This document shows, one piece after another, positions 9,509 through 20,094 of a DNA stretch of 64,000 nucleotides. Each line of letters starts with the position of its first letter. Position 1 is the first letter of the stretch. The stretch comes from Leptospira perdikensis (GTDB taxonomy: Bacteria; Spirochaetota; Leptospiria; Leptospirales; Leptospiraceae). Made by a program: the position numbers and the translations under genes. The stretch spans positions 1 to 64,000 of the forward strand of contig NZ_RQGA01000011.1 in NCBI RefSeq assembly GCF_004769575.1. Reading direction: 5' to 3'. The notes beneath the pieces are model-generated. The model was given only the letters and a program-made list of their open reading frames with translations. It searched no databases and was not told where the DNA came from.

Positions 9509-10621
9509 CTAACGAAAACATTCTTTCTTTAGGATTTGTAAATGAGGAAGAATTTGTTTTTTTTCTCTCGGCCCAATTTCAGAAGCATATCGAATCATCT
9601 GATTGATTTCAGATTTGATTCCTTCTCCTACTGGCGTAAAACAAGGAATGGAGTCAGGATCCTTTGTCATCGATTGTAAACTGGACACTAAATCCTTAGT
9701 GTATAAATTAATATAATTACCTGTAGGGAATAAATAAATATAACGAAGTTTCCCTTTTCGCAGCTCTTCCAATCGGCACCTTAGATCCGCTCCACAATCG
9801 ACATTAGGCATACTCTCCGTCGCCAGATAACCTGCGTAATCCGAATGTTTCGTTTTTGGGTAAGATTCTAAAAGTTTCCAAAAATAATTAGAATCTACAT
9901 AGTATTTTCCGGAAGTATAATCATATAACAACTGAGTTTGATGGCGTTTTAAAAATTCAAGAGTTGCAGGATCGTTATCAGGTTTGATTCCTTTCGTATT
10001 CATGAGATCCACTGTTTTCTTTAAAAAAAATCCAGCCTTCGCCCGCAGAAATATAAAATCATCACCCGTAAATTTTCCAGAACCTGAAATTTGGAAAATT
10101 GTATCTGTGATTTCTTGTTTCGCTAAAAAATCAACATCCTTCGACAAAATCATTCGTTCCGCTTCAAATAACAAAGTGGGTAAATACTGTTTGGGTGGAA
10201 CAGAACGAACGATAGACCGTTTAATAAATCCAGACAGACCATCTTCCAACTTTACCGGAATCCAATCTTCTTTCGGACTTTCTAGGGAATCTTTATCAAA
10301 AGAAACTGGTTCTCCAAACTTAAGTTTGCGAAGAACATCACTTTTTACATCAGCAAACAAATGTAAGTTCAAGCCAATGACAGGGATCACTATCAGTGAG
10401 TTAGAATCACGTTTTACTAGTTCAGAAGGTTTTGCCTGTTTCTGTTTTTCTACCAAGGTAGGTGTTGAAAAAACTGGCCCTACCATAAAAAACATTAAAA
10501 TTGCGAAATAAGAAGAAAACCCAAATCGGATACAAACAGCAGATTTGGGTCGCATAAATAAAATAATATAAGAACTCACAACCCCTCTACGAAATGGTTT
10601 CAGTAAAGGGCGGAAATTCAT
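9509..10621 (-). CDS. Exported SH3-domain protein
   Basis: The 370-residue frame starts directly after the aspartate aminotransferase stop. An ATG at 10555 would give a more usual signal peptide (MRPKSAVCIRFGF followed by a hydrophobic run), but neither start has a good ribosome-binding site. Residues about 70-140 form a bacterial SH3-like module (LNLHLFADVKSDVLRKLKFGEPV ... DGLSGFIKRSIV). The remaining alpha-helical C-terminal part has four cysteines (VDCGADLRCRLE and others) and no recognised domain. A periplasmic wall-associated or ligand-binding role is possible but unproven. Confidence 0.65.
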   Translation of the reverse strand: MNFRPLLKPFRRGVVSSYIILFMRPKSAVCIRFGFSSYFAILMFFMVGPVFSTPTLVEKQKQAKPSELVKRDSNSLIVIPVIGLNLHLFADVKSDVLRKLKFGEPVSFDKDSLESPKEDWIPVKLEDGLSGFIKRSIVRSVPPKQYLPTLLFEAERMILSKDVDFLAKQEITDTIFQISGSGKFTGDDFIFLRAKAGFFLKKTVDLMNTKGIKPDNDPATLEFLKRHQTQLLYDYTSGKYYVDSNYFWKLLESYPKTKHSDYAGYLATESMPNVDCGADLRCRLEELRKGKLRYIYLFPTGNYINLYTKDLVSSLQSMTKDPDSIPCFTPVGEGIKSEINQMIRYASEIGPREKKQILPHLQILKKECFR

Positions 10622-10622
10622 T

Positions 10623-11840
10623 TTACTTTTGTAGGTCCTCTACCATTTGTTTGATACGAGCCACACCCTTTTCAATGTCTTTATCACCTAACGCATAAGA
10701 CAAACGAATGGCTTTATCATCTCCAAATGCTATCCCAGGCACTGCTGCCACATTGTATTTATCAAGCAGGACGTCACAAAATAGTTTAGAGTAAGAACTT
10801 TCTTTTTTCTCAGCAAGAAGTCTTTTAAACCCAGGAGTTTCATAAACACCGGTGATATAAGGGAAAGCGTAAAAGGCACCTTCAGGCATACGGCAATCAA
10901 CACCTGGAATCTCACGTAAAAGGCCAACAATGAGTTTACGTCTTTTGTCAAAAGCTTTTAACATATCCGCAACAGGTGTTTGGTCTCCGGATAACGCTGC
11001 CTCTGCGGCGGCTTGAGAGATCGAAGATGCATTACTAGTTGATTGGCCTTGCATGGTGTCCATGTTTTTCACAATCTCTGCATTCCCTGCTCCGTATCCA
11101 ATCCTCCATCCAGTCATGGAATACGCCTTGGATACTCCGTTAATCACAAAGGTTTTTTCCTTCATCTTGTCTGAGATCATCGCAGGATTTACAAATTCCA
11201 ATCCATCATAAATGATTTTTTCATAAATATCATCGGAAACGGTAACGATATCTTTTGGTTCCAACACCTTTACAAGAGCTTCCACATCCGCACGTGTATA
11301 AGCTGCCCCTGTCGGATTAGATGGTGAGTTAAAAATAAACACTTTTGTTTTAGGAGTGATCGCTTTTTCTAATTGAGCTGCAGTGATTTTAAATCCACTG
11401 GAAATATCCGTGGATACAATCACCGGAGTTCCCTCAGCCAAACGAACGATATCCGCATAACTTACCCAATACGGTGCAGGAATGATTACCTCATCACCAG
11501 GATTGATCGTTGCCATAAAAAAATTGTAGAGAACCTGTTTTCCACCTGTTCCAACTATGATTTGGTTCTTTTCGTATTTAAGACCGTTTTCAGTTTCTAA
11601 CTTACGAATGATTGCCTCTTTCAAAGAAACAGTTCCACTCACAGGAGTGTATTTGGTTTTCCCTTGGTCCATTGCTTTTTTAGCAGCTTCTTTGATATGT
11701 GTAGGTGTATCAAAGTCAGGTTCCCCTGCGCCAAATCCAACAACATCAAGTCCACTTGCTTTCAGCTGATTTGCTTTTGCAGTGATCGCAAGTGTGGGGG
11801 AAGGTTCTACGACATCCAGTCGTTTTGCTACAAGTTTCAT
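10623..11840 (-). CDS. aspC: Aspartate (class I) aminotransferase
   Basis: The 405-residue PLP enzyme is of fold type I, subgroup I. Visible motifs are GAGEPDFDTP at the N-terminus, GTGGKQVLYN, SPSNPTGA (substrate and PLP contacts) and NGVSKAYSMTGWRIGY with the Schiff-base Lys near residue 240. The conserved Arg that binds the substrate carboxylate is in IRLSYAL near the end. It exchanges amino groups between aspartate and 2-oxoglutarate or related pairs. It follows the helicase gene by only eight bases. Exact substrate specificity within subgroup I cannot be read from sequence alone. Confidence 0.9.
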   Translation of the reverse strand: MKLVAKRLDVVEPSPTLAITAKANQLKASGLDVVGFGAGEPDFDTPTHIKEAAKKAMDQGKTKYTPVSGTVSLKEAIIRKLETENGLKYEKNQIIVGTGGKQVLYNFFMATINPGDEVIIPAPYWVSYADIVRLAEGTPVIVSTDISSGFKITAAQLEKAITPKTKVFIFNSPSNPTGAAYTRADVEALVKVLEPKDIVTVSDDIYEKIIYDGLEFVNPAMISDKMKEKTFVINGVSKAYSMTGWRIGYGAGNAEIVKNMDTMQGQSTSNASSISQAAAEAALSGDQTPVADMLKAFDKRRKLIVGLLREIPGVDCRMPEGAFYAFPYITGVYETPGFKRLLAEKKESSYSKLFCDVLLDKYNVAAVPGIAFGDDKAIRLSYALGDKDIEKGVARIKQMVEDLQK

Positions 11841-11848
11841 TCTATCCT

Positions 11849-13546
11849 CTATTTAGTGAGTAATTCTTCCGGTACAGTTTCTTTAAACTGATCCAAAGTA
11901 TAAATTTCATATTCATACCCTTGTTCGGTGAGGAAGAGTTGTCGGTTTTGTCCAAACCTTTCTTCGTTGGTATCACGCGAAATCAGTGAGTAAAAAATCG
12001 CTGTATTGTCTTGGGATTTCGGACGAAGGATCCTTCCCAAACGCTGCGCTTCTTCTTGTCTCGAACCAAAAGTTCCTGATACCTGAATGGCAATGTTTGC
12101 ATCTGGTAAGTCGATAGAGAAGTTTGCAACCTTTGAAACCACAAGTTGTTTGATTTGGCCCGTACGAAATGCTTGGTAGAGCTCTTGTCTTTCAGGTAAT
12201 GGTGTTTTTCCTGTAATCAAAGGGATTTTGAAGGTTTGGGAAATTTCTTCTAGTTGATTGATATACTGTCCAATCACCAAAACGTTGTTAGTAGAGTGTT
12301 TTTTCAAAATATAACTGATCGCACGAAGTTTCTCTGGATTTTCTGATGCTAAACGAAACTTTTCGCGGTCATCAGCCACAGAATACTTCATTCGAAGGTC
12401 GTCTTCCATAGGAACACGAATCTCCACACAATTAGCTTCCGCGATCCAAGATTTTGCTTCAAGCTCCTTCCAAGGCACATCATATTTTTTAGGACCGATG
12501 AGTGAGAACACATCTTCTTCCAATCCATCTTCACGAACAAGCGTTGCCGTTAGACCTAACCTACGTTTTGCTTGAAGTTCCGATGTCATACGAAATACAG
12601 GAGCTGGCAATAAGTGAACCTCATCATAAACAATCAATCCCCAGTTGTTTGCGCTGAAGATATGAAAGTGAGTGAAGTCTCCACCTTTTTTCTTTCTATG
12701 AGTTAAGATGTTGTATGTAGCGATTGTAATCGGTTTGATTTCTTTCATCTCTCCCGAATACTCACCGATGTCCGATTCTGGAATGTCAGTTTTGTCTAAA
12801 ATTTCATTTCTCCACTGACGAATGGACAAAGTGTTCGTTACAAGAATGAGAGTTTCTGCTCCGACAATTTGCATAACTCCCATACCTACGATGGTTTTTC
12901 CCGCACCGCAAGGAAGAACCACTACACCAGATCCCCCTTCGTTACGTCCACCTGCATGAAAAGCTTCAACAGAAGCTCTTTGATAGTCACGCATTCCAAA
13001 CTTAATTCCTCCGATTGTCGTAGGACGTAAGTTAAACGGATATTTATTTCCTTCATCGTAACCCGCAAGGTCTTCTACAGGAAAACCAATCTTGATTAAC
13101 GCTTGTTTGATGTGACCACGGTATTCTTTTTTGATACGAATTTTATCACCTTCCATTCCATCCACAAAGGGTTGAACGGCGCGGTTGTTTGCAATTTCTG
13201 TAATGAATCCTTTTTCGTTGGAAATGATATACAATTCCCCAGATTCTTCTTTTACCAGTTTCACTTTTCCGTAACGAGAAATTTGTTCTCTCACTTCATT
13301 CATTACGTTTTTCGGAACTGAATAACGAGCAAACTTTGTTAAACCTTCAATGATCTCTTCTGCCGTCATTTTGATAGAGGCTGCATTCCACAAAGACAGT
13401 GGAGAGATGCGGTAAGTATGCATATATTCCGGGCTTTTTTCGAGCTCTGCAAATTTGGCAATGAGGTCCCGACAGGCTTCAAATTCTGGGTTATCCACCT
13501 CAAGAAGCATTGTTTTATCACTTTGTACGGTGAGTGGTTTGGTCAT
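11849..13546 (-). CDS. XPB/Rad25-type DNA helicase
   Basis: The start chosen is the ATG preceded by GAGAGGGA. The 565-residue superfamily 2 helicase has an N-terminal XPB-type domain and then the DEAD/H core: Walker A LPCGAGKT near 218, DEVH near 310, LGLTATLVREDG (motif III) and the C-terminal RecA lobe with GTFGSRQEEAQRLGRILRP (motif VI). Bacterial XPB homologues are 3'-5' helicases thought to act in DNA repair. They occur in a limited set of bacteria including spirochaetes and mycobacteria. It heads a five-gene minus-strand run. Confidence 0.9.
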   Translation of the reverse strand: MTKPLTVQSDKTMLLEVDNPEFEACRDLIAKFAELEKSPEYMHTYRISPLSLWNAASIKMTAEEIIEGLTKFARYSVPKNVMNEVREQISRYGKVKLVKEESGELYIISNEKGFITEIANNRAVQPFVDGMEGDKIRIKKEYRGHIKQALIKIGFPVEDLAGYDEGNKYPFNLRPTTIGGIKFGMRDYQRASVEAFHAGGRNEGGSGVVVLPCGAGKTIVGMGVMQIVGAETLILVTNTLSIRQWRNEILDKTDIPESDIGEYSGEMKEIKPITIATYNILTHRKKKGGDFTHFHIFSANNWGLIVYDEVHLLPAPVFRMTSELQAKRRLGLTATLVREDGLEEDVFSLIGPKKYDVPWKELEAKSWIAEANCVEIRVPMEDDLRMKYSVADDREKFRLASENPEKLRAISYILKKHSTNNVLVIGQYINQLEEISQTFKIPLITGKTPLPERQELYQAFRTGQIKQLVVSKVANFSIDLPDANIAIQVSGTFGSRQEEAQRLGRILRPKSQDNTAIFYSLISRDTNEERFGQNRQLFLTEQGYEYEIYTLDQFKETVPEELLTK

Positions 13547-13561
13547 GGTATTCCCTCTCAA

Positions 13562-13874
13562 TTTAACCAGGCTGGGAACGGAAACCGCCCTGTCAACCCA
13601 TTTGATTTTAATAGATTTTGGATGCCATTTCGCGCTCTTTTTGAGGTAAATCCAGAATTTTTCGAACCAATCGATCCTCTCGACCGTCTAATCCAAGTTA
13701 TCCTATACGCTCAGGATTAAAATAATTGATTTGACTTTTCTTTTTTTTATGGGCGTTCCCAATCCTTACTCTACCGAACTTCTATTCAAAACTGGGTCAG
13801 GCTACTTCGGGGTGCGCTAAACGCTCCCGTCCCCCACCATCTAACGATGGTAGGTGACCAAGCCCTACGTATCC
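13562..13874. other. Intergenic spacer with G+C-rich structured block
   Basis: No gene is supported. The left part is promoter-sized A+T-rich sequence upstream of the helicase. The right part (about 13790-13865) is sharply G+C-rich and contains GCGCTAAACGC and a hairpin (ACCATC 13836-13841 with GATGGT 13846-13851, loop TAAC). The block has the look of a dispersed intergenic repeat. Its ATCTAACGAT core resembles the ATCTAATGAT core of the terminator at 3491-3512. Confidence 0.45.
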
Positions 13875-14846
13875 TTAACGCGAAATACAAGCTTCCAAAA
13901 TGGATTCATTAGCACCGTTTGTATGCATTCTGTCGGTGAGGAACTTTCGATATTCCCTTGCCCCTTTTTCTCCGTGATAAAGTCCCAAAATATGGCGAAG
14001 GATGTGATGAACTTTCCCTTCCCTAACTAAAACACTGCGAACATAAGGGATCAATTCAGAAAGAACCTCTTCCCGTAGGCGGACAGGCAATTTTGATCCG
14101 TAATATAAAACGTCTACGTCTTGAAACAGAAATGGATTGTCATAAGCGGCTCGCCCAATCATCACTCCATCGACCTTAGATAAGTGATCGGCAATCTCTG
14201 AATGGGTTTTGATCCCACCGTTAATGACAATGGATAAATCAGGAAAGTCCTGTTTTAGTCTATAAACATCTTCATACCGAAGTGGTGGGATACTTCGATT
14301 TTCTTTCGGGGAAAGGCCTTCCAAAATGGCAATCCTTGCATGAACGATGATTTGGTCGACACCTGCCACATTGATTTTAGAAACAAAATCATATAGATCT
14401 TCATAACTTTCTTTTCCATTCACACCTATACGGTGTTTCACGGTTACGGGAACCTTTACCTGTGATTTACAAGCAGCCACCATCTCAGCAACCAGATTTG
14501 GTTCCTTCATGAGACAGGCCCCAAAACTTCCACTTTGGACACGGTCGGATGGACAACCTACATTCAGATTGATTTCATCATACCCATAATCCTCACCGAT
14601 TTTGGCACATTCCGCAAGGGAACCAGGAGAATCACCACCTAACTGTAGGGCTACGGGATGTTCTTCTTTGGAAAAACTTAAGTATCTATGATTGTCTTTT
14701 CCGCGGAGGATGGCCCCGGTGGTAACCATCTCCGTATAAAGTAATGCATGTTTGGAGATCAGCCGCATAAAATACCGATAGTGCCTATCAGTCCAATCCA
14801 TCATTGGTGCGACGGAAATTCGACTGAAAGGGACTGCTGGCTTCAA
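13875..14846 (-). CDS. dusA: tRNA-dihydrouridine synthase A
   Basis: The best start is a TTG at 14846. AGGAGA (14858-14853) sits six bases upstream and overlaps the flhA stop codon, while the longer frame would overlap flhA by about 90 bases. This gives 323 residues, the normal DusA length. Motifs are SVAPMMDWTDRHYR, the catalytic Cys in NVGCPSDRVQ, VKHRIGV, and the DusA hallmark HARIAILEGLSPKENR. The enzyme reduces uridines in the tRNA D-loop using FMN and NADPH. It appears translationally coupled to the flagellar operon, with which it has no functional link. Confidence 0.9.
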   Translation of the reverse strand: MKPAVPFSRISVAPMMDWTDRHYRYFMRLISKHALLYTEMVTTGAILRGKDNHRYLSFSKEEHPVALQLGGDSPGSLAECAKIGEDYGYDEINLNVGCPSDRVQSGSFGACLMKEPNLVAEMVAACKSQVKVPVTVKHRIGVNGKESYEDLYDFVSKINVAGVDQIIVHARIAILEGLSPKENRSIPPLRYEDVYRLKQDFPDLSIVINGGIKTHSEIADHLSKVDGVMIGRAAYDNPFLFQDVDVLYYGSKLPVRLREEVLSELIPYVRSVLVREGKVHHILRHILGLYHGEKGAREYRKFLTDRMHTNGANESILEACISR

Positions 14847-14852
14847 AGACTT

Positions 14853-14858
14853 TCTCCT
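14853..14858 (-). promoter_or_regulatory. Ribosome-binding site that decides the dusA TTG start
   Basis: AGGAGA on the minus strand lies six bases before TTG at 14846 and overlaps the flhA stop codon (TAG, 14859-14857). It argues for a rare TTG initiation codon and for coupling to flhA translation. Confidence 0.7.
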
Positions 14859-16971
14859 ATGCTTCTTGTGGGTGTTCCTCTCTAGATGGAAGGCTGAGAA
14901 CTGAGGCAATTTCCGTAGGAACCCCTCTATGGATCTCTTCCGAAGCAATTACAGCAAAGTTCCTGGGGGGTAGTTCCTTTGTCAAAAAGAATGCGAACGC
15001 TTGTCTTAAGTACCTGGACACAACAAAAATAAGAAACCTATTTTCATCGAGTGCCTTCTGGAGTTCATTGTATACAGATTCCAAAATTCTCACACGAACA
15101 TCATGAGGAAGGATGATGATTTTGCTCCCATCCGTTTCATCAAGAGTGATACTTTTGTTCATACGATCAATGATCCTTGGATCAATTGTGACCACATGTA
15201 ATTTTCCATCAGGAGAAAGGAAATCATTGATGATTTGTCTTGAGAGAGCTTGTCTTACATGTTCTGCCAAATCAAATGGATTGTTGGTACGAGGTAAATG
15301 GTTGGCAATGGCATCCATAATTTTGGGAAGGTTTTTAATTGAAAGACCCTCTGCCAAAAGATTTTGTAAGGTTTGTTGGATGATTCCAAGTCTTCCTTGT
15401 TTATCGTAATCCAATTCGCCCACAAGTGTTGGATGTGTTTGTCTCAAATGTTCAAGAAGAGCTTTCACTTCTTCTCTTCCAAGAAGCTGAGATGCATAAT
15501 TGGAAATCAGTTCTTTTAAGTGTGTGATGATGACTGTGGATGGATCAACCACCGAATAACCCTTGTTCTCCACTTCAATTTTATCGTTAGGATCAATCCA
15601 AGTGGCTTTCAACCCAAACGCCGGTTCCGTAAAAGGTTCACCAATGATCGCTTCCAAATTACGTGCGGTATTATTCATTGCCATCAATCGATCTGCTCTT
15701 ACTGCCGACTGACCCACTACAACTCCGTTGATACGAATGCTATAGTTATCATGAGGAATTTCTAAATTGTCTATGATACGAATGGCAGGAATCACAAGTC
15801 CAAAATCAATTGCGAATTTTTTACGTGTATTGGCAATTTGTTCCAGTAAGTGTCCACCAGAAGATGCATCCACTAACGGAAGTAAGTCGCGTCCTAATTC
15901 CACTTGAATGGCTTCCACAGAAATTTCTTTGATGTAGTTCTCTGGTTTTTTCTCTTGGACCTTCTCTTGGGCCACTGTTTCGATTTTTTTGATCTCTTCT
16001 TTGGCTACTTTTTCAATTGAATAACCCAAATACCCGATGGCTCCTGCTAAAAACAAAAGAGAAAAGAACGGAAGACCCGGAATCAAACTAGAAAGTCCTA
16101 GTGCCCCTGAAACCACATATAAGGTTTTTGCATTTCCAAAAAGTTGGTCTTTGATCTCCACAGTGAGTTTTTTTTCTGAACTCGAACGAGTGACAATGAT
16201 ACCAGTTGCGGTTGTAGAAAGTAATCCTGGAATTTGGGAAACAAGTCCATCCCCAATAGTAAACTTTCCATAAGTTTCAATCGATGCGAGAAAAGATTCA
16301 CCTCGAATGGTAGATCCAATCAAGATTCCACCAAGTAAATTGATCGCGGTTATGATCAAACCCGCTCTCACGTCCCCTTGAACAAATTTGGAAGCTCCAT
16401 CCATAGCCCCATAAAAATCAACTTCTCGTTGGACTTTTTTACGTTTTACCTTTGCTTCCGCTTCAGTGATTGCACCACTATTCAATTCCATATCAATGGA
16501 CATTTGTTTTTGTGGTAATCCGTCCAACGTAAACCTTGCTGCCACTTCCGAGATACGAGTCGCACCTTTGGTAATTACTAGAACCTGAACAATCGTTAAG
16601 ATAATAAAGATAATAAGTCCCACAACGTATTTACCAAGTCCCGATTCTCCACCCACCACAAAGGTTCCGAAGGCTTCGATTACACTCGAATTCATCGCAG
16701 GTCCCTTGGATAAAATTTGTCTTGTTGTTGAAACGTTAAGAGCTAACCGAAACAAGGTGGTAATTAGAAGTAAACTAGGGAAAATAGAAAACTCACTAGG
16801 TTCGGTAACAGAAAGTGCAGTCATGAGTATGAGTAACCCAAGCCCTATACTCACAACAATCAGAACATCTAAGACAAAACCTGGCAAAGGGACAATCAAC
16901 ATTGCCAAAATAAGAAGTGTCCCCACTCCCAATACTAAATCGGATTGTTTGAGTAAGTCTCTAAAATTCAT
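14857..16971 (-). CDS. flhA: Flagellar export gate protein FlhA
   Basis: The 704-residue protein has the standard FlhA layout. About eight membrane segments occupy the N-terminal half. The FHIPEP-region motif appears as [24 protein letters not shown], with the conserved cytoplasmic loop [15 protein letters not shown] soluble C-terminal domain (from about 350) docks export chaperone-substrate complexes. FlhA forms the nonameric ring of the flagellar type III secretion gate. It lies four bases after flhB and is the last flagellar gene of the operon. Confidence 0.96.
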   Translation of the reverse strand: MNFRDLLKQSDLVLGVGTLLILAMLIVPLPGFVLDVLIVVSIGLGLLILMTALSVTEPSEFSIFPSLLLITTLFRLALNVSTTRQILSKGPAMNSSVIEAFGTFVVGGESGLGKYVVGLIIFIILTIVQVLVITKGATRISEVAARFTLDGLPQKQMSIDMELNSGAITEAEAKVKRKKVQREVDFYGAMDGASKFVQGDVRAGLIITAINLLGGILIGSTIRGESFLASIETYGKFTIGDGLVSQIPGLLSTTATGIIVTRSSSEKKLTVEIKDQLFGNAKTLYVVSGALGLSSLIPGLPFFSLLFLAGAIGYLGYSIEKVAKEEIKKIETVAQEKVQEKKPENYIKEISVEAIQVELGRDLLPLVDASSGGHLLEQIANTRKKFAIDFGLVIPAIRIIDNLEIPHDNYSIRINGVVVGQSAVRADRLMAMNNTARNLEAIIGEPFTEPAFGLKATWIDPNDKIEVENKGYSVVDPSTVIITHLKELISNYASQLLGREEVKALLEHLRQTHPTLVGELDYDKQGRLGIIQQTLQNLLAEGLSIKNLPKIMDAIANHLPRTNNPFDLAEHVRQALSRQIINDFLSPDGKLHVVTIDPRIIDRMNKSITLDETDGSKIIILPHDVRVRILESVYNELQKALDENRFLIFVVSRYLRQAFAFFLTKELPPRNFAVIASEEIHRGVPTEIASVLSLPSREEHPQEA

Positions 16972-16975
16972 TCGC

Positions 16976-18256
16976 TTATCCCATTCCTACTTTTTTTCTA
17001 AACTTCTCAAGAGTGATTAGGATTTGAACTACCGCATTAAAGAACTCTTGCGGAATTTCCTGACCCACTTCGACTTGTGCGTATAAAAGACGTGCTTGTT
17101 TTGGACTTTCTACGATCGGGACATCATTTTCCCGAGCGATCCTTCGTATTTCGAGTGCTAAGCGGTTTTCACCTTTTGCAATCACTCGAGGAGCGGAGTC
17201 CCTTCCCATTTCATAAGATAATGCAACAGAATAATGTGTGGGGTTTGTAATGACAACATCGGCTTTCGGAACTTCACGAAGCATATTCCCTTGCATCATA
17301 TCTCGAGCTAATTGCATCCTGCGGTTTTTCATCACAGGGTCCCCGGAATCTTCTTTCATCTCTCGTTTAGCTTCGGAAGGAGTTTGTTTTAGCGATTCTT
17401 CAAATTCTGACTTTTGAAAAAAGAAGTCAGCCACAGCAATCCCAAGTAACAAAAGTCCGGCGGCCATCATAATCTTAAAGCCTGAATATGTGATGAGTTT
17501 GATGGCTTGCATCATTCCCATATTTCCCGTCAGAAGAACTTTTAAAAAATCACCGGAGATCAATATATAACTAATGATACCAATTAACACAACCTTAGCT
17601 AGGGACTTAACTAAGTTAAACAATGTTTGGCGGTTAGGCAGTACACGTTTAAAATTGGGAGAAATTCGATCAAACCGAAAGGATAATGCTCGAGGGGAAA
17701 ACATAAACCCCACTTGGACTACGTTCCCCACAACAGCAAAAACTAAAGTAATTGCAAGTACAGGCCAAAGGAGATTGAAAAAATCACGTGAGACTCCCGC
17801 GAGGATCACCCGAAACTCTTCGGCTCCGAACCTATCAATTTTCATTCCCATCGGAAGGTATTTTTTAATAAAAATGGCAGTATTACGAATAAAAGTATCA
17901 CCCAATATAAAGAGGACACCTGTTCCACCTAACAAAACCAAAGTGGATGCTACTTCATTGGACTTAGGAACATTCCCCTTCTCTTTTTCTTCCCGTCTGC
18001 GACGTTCACTCGGCGGTTCCGTTCGCCCTTCATCGGCAGCGGCAAAAAGTTGGAGGTCTATCTCATAGTATCCAGAGGAAAAACCAGGAAGAACCAATGT
18101 GGTTTCCTTCGGTTTTAAAGAACCCAAACCAAAGGGAACAGGCAGGGCCAAAGAAAATGAATCAAATCCACCAAACAACGATTTGATCCAAGTAAAAATG
18201 AACTCCCTATTTAATACAAACTGAATGAATCGAATCCATTTCATAGACTTGGCCAC
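16976..18256 (-). CDS. flhB: Flagellar export switch protein FlhB
   Basis: The 426-residue frame contains the FlhB core. [21 protein letters not shown] precedes four membrane helices, and the self-cleaving NPTH motif lies near residue 338, between membrane and cytoplasmic domains. Autocleavage at NPTH switches export from rod/hook to filament subunits. FlhB proteins normally begin shortly before the DLQ(L/W)FA motif, but here about 68 residues precede it. A TTG at 18097 preceded by AAGGAA could be the true start. As drawn it overlaps fliR by 16 bases. Confidence 0.93.
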   Translation of the reverse strand: MAKSMKWIRFIQFVLNREFIFTWIKSLFGGFDSFSLALPVPFGLGSLKPKETTLVLPGFSSGYYEIDLQLFAAADEGRTEPPSERRRREEKEKGNVPKSNEVASTLVLLGGTGVLFILGDTFIRNTAIFIKKYLPMGMKIDRFGAEEFRVILAGVSRDFFNLLWPVLAITLVFAVVGNVVQVGFMFSPRALSFRFDRISPNFKRVLPNRQTLFNLVKSLAKVVLIGIISYILISGDFLKVLLTGNMGMMQAIKLITYSGFKIMMAAGLLLLGIAVADFFFQKSEFEESLKQTPSEAKREMKEDSGDPVMKNRRMQLARDMMQGNMLREVPKADVVITNPTHYSVALSYEMGRDSAPRVIAKGENRLALEIRRIARENDVPIVESPKQARLLYAQVEVGQEIPQEFFNAVVQILITLEKFRKKVGMG

Positions 18257-19023
18257 TCCCGAATGAGTAAACTTGCCTTATCCATAGAAATTTGAATCCC
18301 TTGTACCATTTGTGTAGCGATAAAAGTAAGTGTCGCAATGAGAGTGAGTGTTCCAATAAAGACTTTCAGCGGAAAAGACATAGACATCACATTCATCTGT
18401 TGTGCGGCCTTTCCCATAAGGCCTTCCGCTAGAGAAACTAAAAACAAAATTCCCATCACAGGAAGTGCAATTTTGAACGAAACCACAAACATCGCACCAA
18501 TGGCATCTTCCATCAGTCGATATAAACCTTGGTTCACCTTACCTGTAAAAGAAATGATTCTAATTTTTTCGAAAGAATAAGCGAGTGTTTCAATAAGAAA
18601 CCTATGTGCGCCAATCACAAGAAAAAGGGCCGTAGCCATTAGGTTTTTCATCGTTCCAATCGCTGGGAGTGAGTTTTGAGTAACAGGATCTAAAATTTCT
18701 GTATATCCGAAACCAATTTGGTTATTAAAAAACTCACCTGCCATTTGAAAAGCAGCAAACACCAGTGAGACGAGAAATCCAATAAACACTCCAATCAACA
18801 TCTCAGAAATAATGAGAATTCCGTAGTTAACCATATGGCCCGGAACTGTTGGCATATAGGTTGCCACAACAGGATATACAATGAGAGAAACCATAAAGGA
18901 AAAGATCATTCTAAGCGAAAAATTGATCGACTCCGAAGAAAAGAAAGGGGCAACAAGAAAGAGTCCGAGGAGGCGGACTAAGACCAAAAGGAAAGATTGA
19001 AAGTGTAAAACAAATGGTTCCAT
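18241..19023 (-). CDS. fliR: Flagellar export protein FliR
   Basis: The 260-residue protein is hydrophobic with about six membrane segments and the FliR signature regions (FFNNQIGFGYTEILDPVTQ and AEGLMGKAAQQMNVMSMSFPLKVFIG). FliR assembles with FliP and FliQ into the export gate pore at the centre of the basal body. It starts one base after the fliQ stop, which places it firmly in the operon. Confidence 0.95.
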   Translation of the reverse strand: MEPFVLHFQSFLLVLVRLLGLFLVAPFFSSESINFSLRMIFSFMVSLIVYPVVATYMPTVPGHMVNYGILIISEMLIGVFIGFLVSLVFAAFQMAGEFFNNQIGFGYTEILDPVTQNSLPAIGTMKNLMATALFLVIGAHRFLIETLAYSFEKIRIISFTGKVNQGLYRLMEDAIGAMFVVSFKIALPVMGILFLVSLAEGLMGKAAQQMNVMSMSFPLKVFIGTLTLIATLTFIATQMVQGIQISMDKASLLIREWPSL

Positions 19024-19024
19024 A

Positions 19025-19288
19025 TCATATCTTTTCTATCATAAAAAAAATTTCACGAGTATAGTCCGTCATCACTCGCACCATCCAAGCTGAAAAGAAA
19101 ACAATCACAGCAAATATAGATACCAGTTTCGGAACAAAAGCAATGGTTGGCTCTTGTATCGAGGTAGTTGTTTGTAAAATACCAACAATGAGCCCCACAA
19201 CAAGAGCCGTAATGAGGATAGGACTAGAAATCTTGAGTGTTACAATAAATGCATCGCGGAGTAAGTTGACTACATCGACCTCTGTCAT
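19025..19288 (-). CDS. fliQ: Flagellar export protein FliQ
   Basis: This is an 87-residue protein with two membrane helices, the usual FliQ size. The first helix includes [18 protein letters not shown], followed by [15 protein letters not shown], the conserved loop. FliQ joins FliP and FliR in the core of the flagellar type III gate. It overlaps fliP by four bases (ATGA). Confidence 0.96.
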   Translation of the reverse strand: MTEVDVVNLLRDAFIVTLKISSPILITALVVGLIVGILQTTTSIQEPTIAFVPKLVSIFAVIVFFSAWMVRVMTDYTREIFFMIEKI

Positions 19289-20094
19289 TTATAACTCCTC
19301 ACTAACTCAAGAACGAGTAAGTTCCATCCATCAATTAAAATGAAAAGAATGAGTTTTAGAGGAAGTGAAATCATCACCGGAGGTAACATCATAAAACCCA
19401 TAGCGAGAAGTGCAGAAGCTACAATCAAATCGATAACAATAAAAGGGATGAAGATATAAATACCGATAATAAAAGCTTTTTTAATCTCGCTTAACATAAA
19501 AGCAGGAACTAAAACATAAGAAGGAACGTCTTCAAAGGACTTCACATTTTGAACCTTCCCAATTTTTAAAAACAAAGCGACATCTTTTGTTCCATCTCGC
19601 CCTAATTGGCGGATCATAAACTGACGTAAGTGTTTCATTGACCCTTCCATAAATGTGGATTGGTCAATTTTTCCATTTAGGTAAGGTTGTAAGGCTTCAT
19701 CATTTACCTTACCAATGGTAGGTGCCATAATGAAAAAAGTAACAAAAAGAGCAAGCCCCATCATCACCTGGTTTGGTGGTAAGTTTTGAAGTGACAGAGC
19801 CCTTCTCACAAAATCAAAAACGATTACAACCTTTGTAAACGAAGTGACACTCATCACAATGGCCGGAGCCAAGGATAGAATAGTCACAAGAAAAAGAATC
19901 ATAAGAGAAAGACTTGTATCCTTTGGTCCTTTCGCCTCATTCACGTTAAATGATAGATTAGGAATTGGAATTCTTGTGCCTTTTTCTTGAGCCATAAGTC
20001 CGGTGAACCCACCGGCCGTGATCAGGAATAAAACACTAATGAGAAAAATAATAGATTTATGTCTCTTACAGAAGGAAAAAAAACGCAGTCTCAC
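19285..20094 (-). CDS. fliP: Flagellar export protein FliP
   Basis: The 269-residue protein has a cleavable signal peptide, then membrane segments and the FliP signatures ([35 protein letters not shown] and [19 protein letters not shown]), read in parts across the sequence. Five FliP copies form the main ring of the export gate. Start and stop overlap the neighbouring fliO and fliQ genes by four bases each. Confidence 0.96.
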   Translation of the reverse strand: MRLRFFSFCKRHKSIIFLISVLFLITAGGFTGLMAQEKGTRIPIPNLSFNVNEAKGPKDTSLSLMILFLVTILSLAPAIVMSVTSFTKVVIVFDFVRRALSLQNLPPNQVMMGLALFVTFFIMAPTIGKVNDEALQPYLNGKIDQSTFMEGSMKHLRQFMIRQLGRDGTKDVALFLKIGKVQNVKSFEDVPSYVLVPAFMLSEIKKAFIIGIYIFIPFIVIDLIVASALLAMGFMMLPPVMISLPLKLILFILIDGWNLLVLELVRSYK

